Positions 6,313 through 8,218 of a DNA stretch of 8,218 nt are shown here, in pieces. The notes beneath the pieces are model-generated. The model did no database searches, had not been told where the DNA came from, and was given only the letters and a program-made list of their open reading frames with translations. The stretch's first letter is position 1; every line of letters starts with the position of its first letter. The translations under genes and the position numbers were made by a program. This DNA is from JAMOQA01 sp964582785 (GTDB taxonomy: Bacteria > Acidobacteriota > Polarisedimenticolia > J045): assembly GCA_964582785.1 (NCBI GenBank), contig CAZOTT010000115.1, positions 1-8,218 of the forward strand, given 5' to 3'.

Positions 6313-6561
6313 GTGGAGCGGGAAGAGCGGTACCGGAGTGCCGGGCGGCCGGCCCGGTGTCCCCGGTGCGGCTCCGACCGGATCGCGGAGATCGCCTGGG
6401 GCGATCCCGCCGGGATCCCCGACCTGGGCCGGCGCCTGCGGGAGGGGTCCCTCGTCCTCGGCGGGATCTGCGTCCGCGGGGAGGTTCCCGCCTGGCGCTG
6501 CCAGGCCTGCGGGACGGCCGTCTACCGGGCCGGGGGAGACCCGCCGGCCGCGGAGCGGTGA
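6313..6561 (+). CDS. small zinc-ribbon protein of unknown function
   Basis: An 82-aa protein starting at GTG 6313, with a strong GGGAGG site (6302-6307) 5 nt upstream. It contains CPRCG (Cys16, Cys19) and CQACG (Cys63, Cys66), about 43 residues apart, so the two pairs probably form one zinc-binding site around a long insert. A fifth cysteine, Cys53, lies in LGGICVRGEVPAWRCQACG. That pattern (CxxCG, then LGG-C, then P-W-C-xx-C) matches, from memory, a widespread family of small uncharacterised bacterial zinc-ribbon proteins that usually read LGGCC at this point. It lacks a signal peptide, so it is likely cytosolic. The close spacing behind the SPFH gene suggests one operon and perhaps a shared complex; the function is unknown. 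The frame and start are supported by the ribosome site and the Cys motifs rather than by length. Confidence 0.75.
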   Translation: MEREERYRSAGRPARCPRCGSDRIAEIAWGDPAGIPDLGRRLREGSLVLGGICVRGEVPAWRCQACGTAVYRAGGDPPAAER

Positions 6562-6591
6562 CGGGCGCTACCGCCGCCCGGCGGTTCGGGC

Positions 6592-6597
6592 TATGAT
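6592..6597 (+). promoter_or_regulatory. candidate -10 element of the guaB promoter
   Basis: TATGAT (6592-6597) matches the -10 consensus at 5 of 6 positions and is isolated in GC-rich sequence. No good -35 lies 16-18 bp upstream (TACCGC at the 17-bp position), so the promoter may need an activator or be weak. Transcription would start near 6604, at the edge of the first leader stem. Confidence 0.45.
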
Positions 6598-6605
6598 CCC
6601 CCGCA

Positions 6606-6667
6606 TCCCGCGGGACCGGGCCCGCCGGCCTGTCCCGGCGGACTCCCGCGGGAGGCGAGGGCCTCCC
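6606..6667 (+). promoter_or_regulatory. structured guaB leader with competing hairpins
   Basis: TCCCGCGGGA occurs at 6606-6615 and again at 6644-6653. Being palindromic, the copies can pair as a 10-bp outer stem. It encloses an inner 7-bp stem, CCGCCGG (6622-6628) with CCGGCGG (6635-6641), loop CCTGTC. An alternative hairpin uses GGGAGGC (6650-6656) and GCCTCCC (6661-6667), loop GAGG; it cannot form together with the full outer stem. Ribosome-site candidates GGGAGG (6650-6655) and GAGGG (6657-6661) lie in this second hairpin, which ends 2 nt before the ATG. No known purine riboswitch or PurR-type site is recognised. Confidence 0.4.
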
Positions 6668-6669
6668 CC

Positions 6670-8136
6670 ATGCTCGACGAGAAGGTTCCCCTGGGACTGA
6701 CGTTCGACGATGTCCTCCTCCAGCCGGCGTACTCGGAAGTCATGCCGAGCGAGGTGGACACCTCGACCCGGCTGACGCGCAACGTGCGGCTGGAGATCCC
6801 CCTGGTCTCCGCCGCGATGGACACGGTCACCGAGGCGCGCCTGGCGATCGCCATCGCCCAGCAGGGAGGTATCGGGATCATCCACCGGAACCTGTCGATC
6901 GACCGCCAGGCGGGGGAGGTCGACAAGGTCAAGCGTTCCGAGTCCGGCATGATCGTCGACCCGATCACCATGACCGCCGACCGCACCGTGCGGGAGGCGC
7001 TGGACGTCATGGCGCGCTACCGGATCTCGGGGGTCCCGGTCGTGGACGACGGCGGCCGGCTGGTGGGGATCCTGACGAACCGGGACCTGCGTTTCTGCGA
7101 CCGGCCCGACGCGCCGATCCGGGACTTCATGACCGCGGAGGACCTGGTCACGGTGCCGGAGGGGACCGACTTCGAACGGGCGCAGGAACTGCTCCACCGG
7201 CACCGGATCGAGAAGCTGCTGGTGGTCGACGACGAGTACCGGCTCAAGGGCCTGATCACGTTCAAGGACATCCAGAAGCGCATGGAGTACCCCCACGCGG
7301 CGAAGGACGGGCACGGCCGCCTCCGGGTGGGGGCCGCGGTGGGTACCGGGCCGGACACGATGGACCGGGTGGGAGCCCTCGTGGATGCGGGCGTGGACGT
7401 CATCGCGGTGGACACCGCCCACGGCCATTCCCGCCGGGTCCTGGACATGGTGGACCGGATCCGGGAGCGCTGGCCCGACGTCGACATCGTCGCGGGGAAC
7501 GTCGGTACCGAGGAGGGGGCCCGGGCGCTGGTCGAGCGGGGCGTGGACGCGGTGAAGGTCGGGGTGGGGCCCGGTTCGATCTGCACCACGCGGGTCGTCT
7601 CCGGGGTCGGGGTGCCGCAGCTCACGGCGATCGTCGCCGCGGTCCGGGCGTGTCGCCCCCGGGGGATCCCCGTCATCGCCGACGGGGGCATCAAGTTCTC
7701 CGGCGACATCACGAAGGCGCTGGCCGCCGGGGCGGATTCCGTGATGATCGGTTCCCTCTTCGCCGGGACCGAGGAGTCTCCCGGGGAGACCGTCCTGTAC
7801 CAGGGGCGGACGTTCAAGGAGTACCGGGGGATGGGGTCCCTGGGGGCGATGGCCTCCGGCTCCCGCGACCGCTATTTCCAGGACGACCAGCCGGATGCGA
7901 GCAAGCTGGTGCCCGAGGGGATCGAGGGGCGCGTTCCCTACAAGGGGCGCCTCCGGGACCTGGTCTTCCAGCTCGTCGGCGGCCTGCGGGCGGGGATGGG
8001 CTACTGCGGCGCCCGCGACCTGGAGGAACTCCGCCGGAACGCCCGGTTCGTGCGGATCACGGGGGCCGGGCTGCGGGAGTCCCACGCCCACGACGTGATC
8101 ATCACCCGGGAGGCGCCGAACTACCGCCTGGCGTAG
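6670..8136 (+). CDS. guaB: IMP dehydrogenase
   Basis: A complete 488-aa IMP dehydrogenase, which converts IMP to XMP with NAD+, the committed step to guanine nucleotides. The length equals that of the E. coli enzyme. The N-terminus LTFDDVLLQPAYSEV is diagnostic, followed by PLVSAAMDTVTE and GGIGIIHRN. Two CBS domains (about 95-150 and 155-205) interrupt the TIM barrel, as in canonical bacterial enzymes that respond to ATP and GTP. The catalytic cysteine is Cys305 in GVGPGSICTTR. IADGGIKFSGD (336-346, Asp338) binds the substrate phosphate. The flap carries EYRGMGSLGAM (384-394) and the Arg401-Tyr402 pair in SRDRYFQ. All catalytic residues seem intact. The ATG at 6670 is fixed by the conserved N-terminus. 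guaA, often next to guaB, is not seen in the 82 bases that follow. The gene probably has its own promoter. Confidence 0.97.
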   Translation: MLDEKVPLGLTFDDVLLQPAYSEVMPSEVDTSTRLTRNVRLEIPLVSAAMDTVTEARLAIAIAQQGGIGIIHRNLSIDRQAGEVDKVKRSESGMIVDPITMTADRTVREALDVMARYRISGVPVVDDGGRLVGILTNRDLRFCDRPDAPIRDFMTAEDLVTVPEGTDFERAQELLHRHRIEKLLVVDDEYRLKGLITFKDIQKRMEYPHAAKDGHGRLRVGAAVGTGPDTMDRVGALVDAGVDVIAVDTAHGHSRRVLDMVDRIRERWPDVDIVAGNVGTEEGARALVERGVDAVKVGVGPGSICTTRVVSGVGVPQLTAIVAAVRACRPRGIPVIADGGIKFSGDITKALAAGADSVMIGSLFAGTEESPGETVLYQGRTFKEYRGMGSLGAMASGSRDRYFQDDQPDASKLVPEGIEGRVPYKGRLRDLVFQLVGGLRAGMGYCGARDLEELRRNARFVRITGAGLRESHAHDVIITREAPNYRLA

Positions 8137-8153
8137 TCCCGGGGGGAAGGACC

Positions 8154-8218
8154 GTGATCGCCCGGGTCCCGCGCTCGCCCGGGCGGGCCGCCAGGAGAAC
8201 CCGCCAGGCGCCCTGCCG
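8154..8218 (+). CDS. possible start of a downstream gene, partial
   Basis: A GTG at 8154 opens a frame that continues to the window end (MIARVPRSPGRAARRTRQAP and on). A purine-rich GGGGGGAAGG (8141-8150) precedes it, but its GGAAGG part is only 3 nt away, which is tight. The peptide is Arg/Pro/Ala-rich, resembles nothing I recognise and is not the start of GuaA. It overlaps a hairpin that could instead be the guaB terminator, so this may be non-coding. Confidence 0.2.
   Translation, partial: MIARVPRSPGRAARRTRQAPC
8160..8184 (+). terminator. hairpin after guaB, possible terminator
   Basis: GCCCGGG (8160-8166) and CCCGGGC (8178-8184) form a 7-bp perfect stem with an 11-nt loop, 23 bp after the guaB stop. 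No T-run follows. It is either a weak terminator or part of a coding sequence starting at 8154. Confidence 0.3.

Noticed and set aside
6593..6700. Short ATG frame across the guaB leader
   Set aside because: Its ATG lies within the candidate -10 TATGAT, so it would not be on the guaB transcript, and it runs out of frame into guaB.
6568..8091. 507-codon - strand frame opposite guaB
   Set aside because: Same register effect against the guaB codons; no recognisable motif, and guaB is unambiguous.

Overview
The window is about 8.2 kb of very GC-rich bacterial DNA (by eye well above 65% G+C, almost every third codon position G or C). All recognisable genes lie on the + strand. The order is: 3' end of mutS2, an alpha/beta hydrolase, a membrane-anchored M23 peptidase, secA, an SPFH protein with zinc ribbons, a small zinc-ribbon protein, and guaB. 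There are no tRNAs, rRNAs, insertion sequences, CRISPR arrays or phage genes. The M23 peptidase-secA pair, a membrane-anchored peptidoglycan hydrolase and a 908-aa SecA with a C-terminal zinc motif fit a Gram-negative lineage of the deltaproteobacterial/Desulfobacterota kind or a related high-GC phylum. That placement is inference, not proof.

Layout. (1) 1-1166: the Smr-domain end of MutS2 overlaps the hydrolase start by ATGA, so the two are probably co-transcribed and translationally coupled. A hairpin-rich gap follows. (2) 1278-5101: a good sigma70-type promoter (TTGCCC, 18 bp, TATATT) precedes the M23 gene. The M23 gene is followed after 102 bp by secA, and no promoter is visible in that gap, so the two probably form one transcript for envelope growth and protein export. 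(3) 5222-6561: an SPFH protein with two C-terminal zinc ribbons is followed 14 bp later by an 82-aa zinc-ribbon protein. The SPFH protein resembles the YdjI type, some of which act with PspA in membrane-stress responses; no pspA is present here. (4) 6592-8136: guaB (IMP dehydrogenase, guanine nucleotide synthesis) with its own candidate -10 and a structured leader. The last 82 bases hold a hairpin and at most the first codons of another gene; guaA is not recognisable.

The genes are ordinary. The less ordinary signal is in the leaders. The ribosome-binding sites of the M23 gene (in a hairpin loop), secA (in the 3' arm of a 10-bp perfect stem) and guaB (inside a 7-bp hairpin that competes with a longer nested stem) are all in predicted RNA structure. 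The secA and guaB leaders share the palindromic core CCCGCGGGA, two copies each. A 14-codon open frame ends just before the secA stem. Together these suggest structure-based translational control of secA, by analogy with SecM-type systems, and possibly of guaB. In DNA this GC-rich, chance hairpins are common, so comparative evidence is needed.
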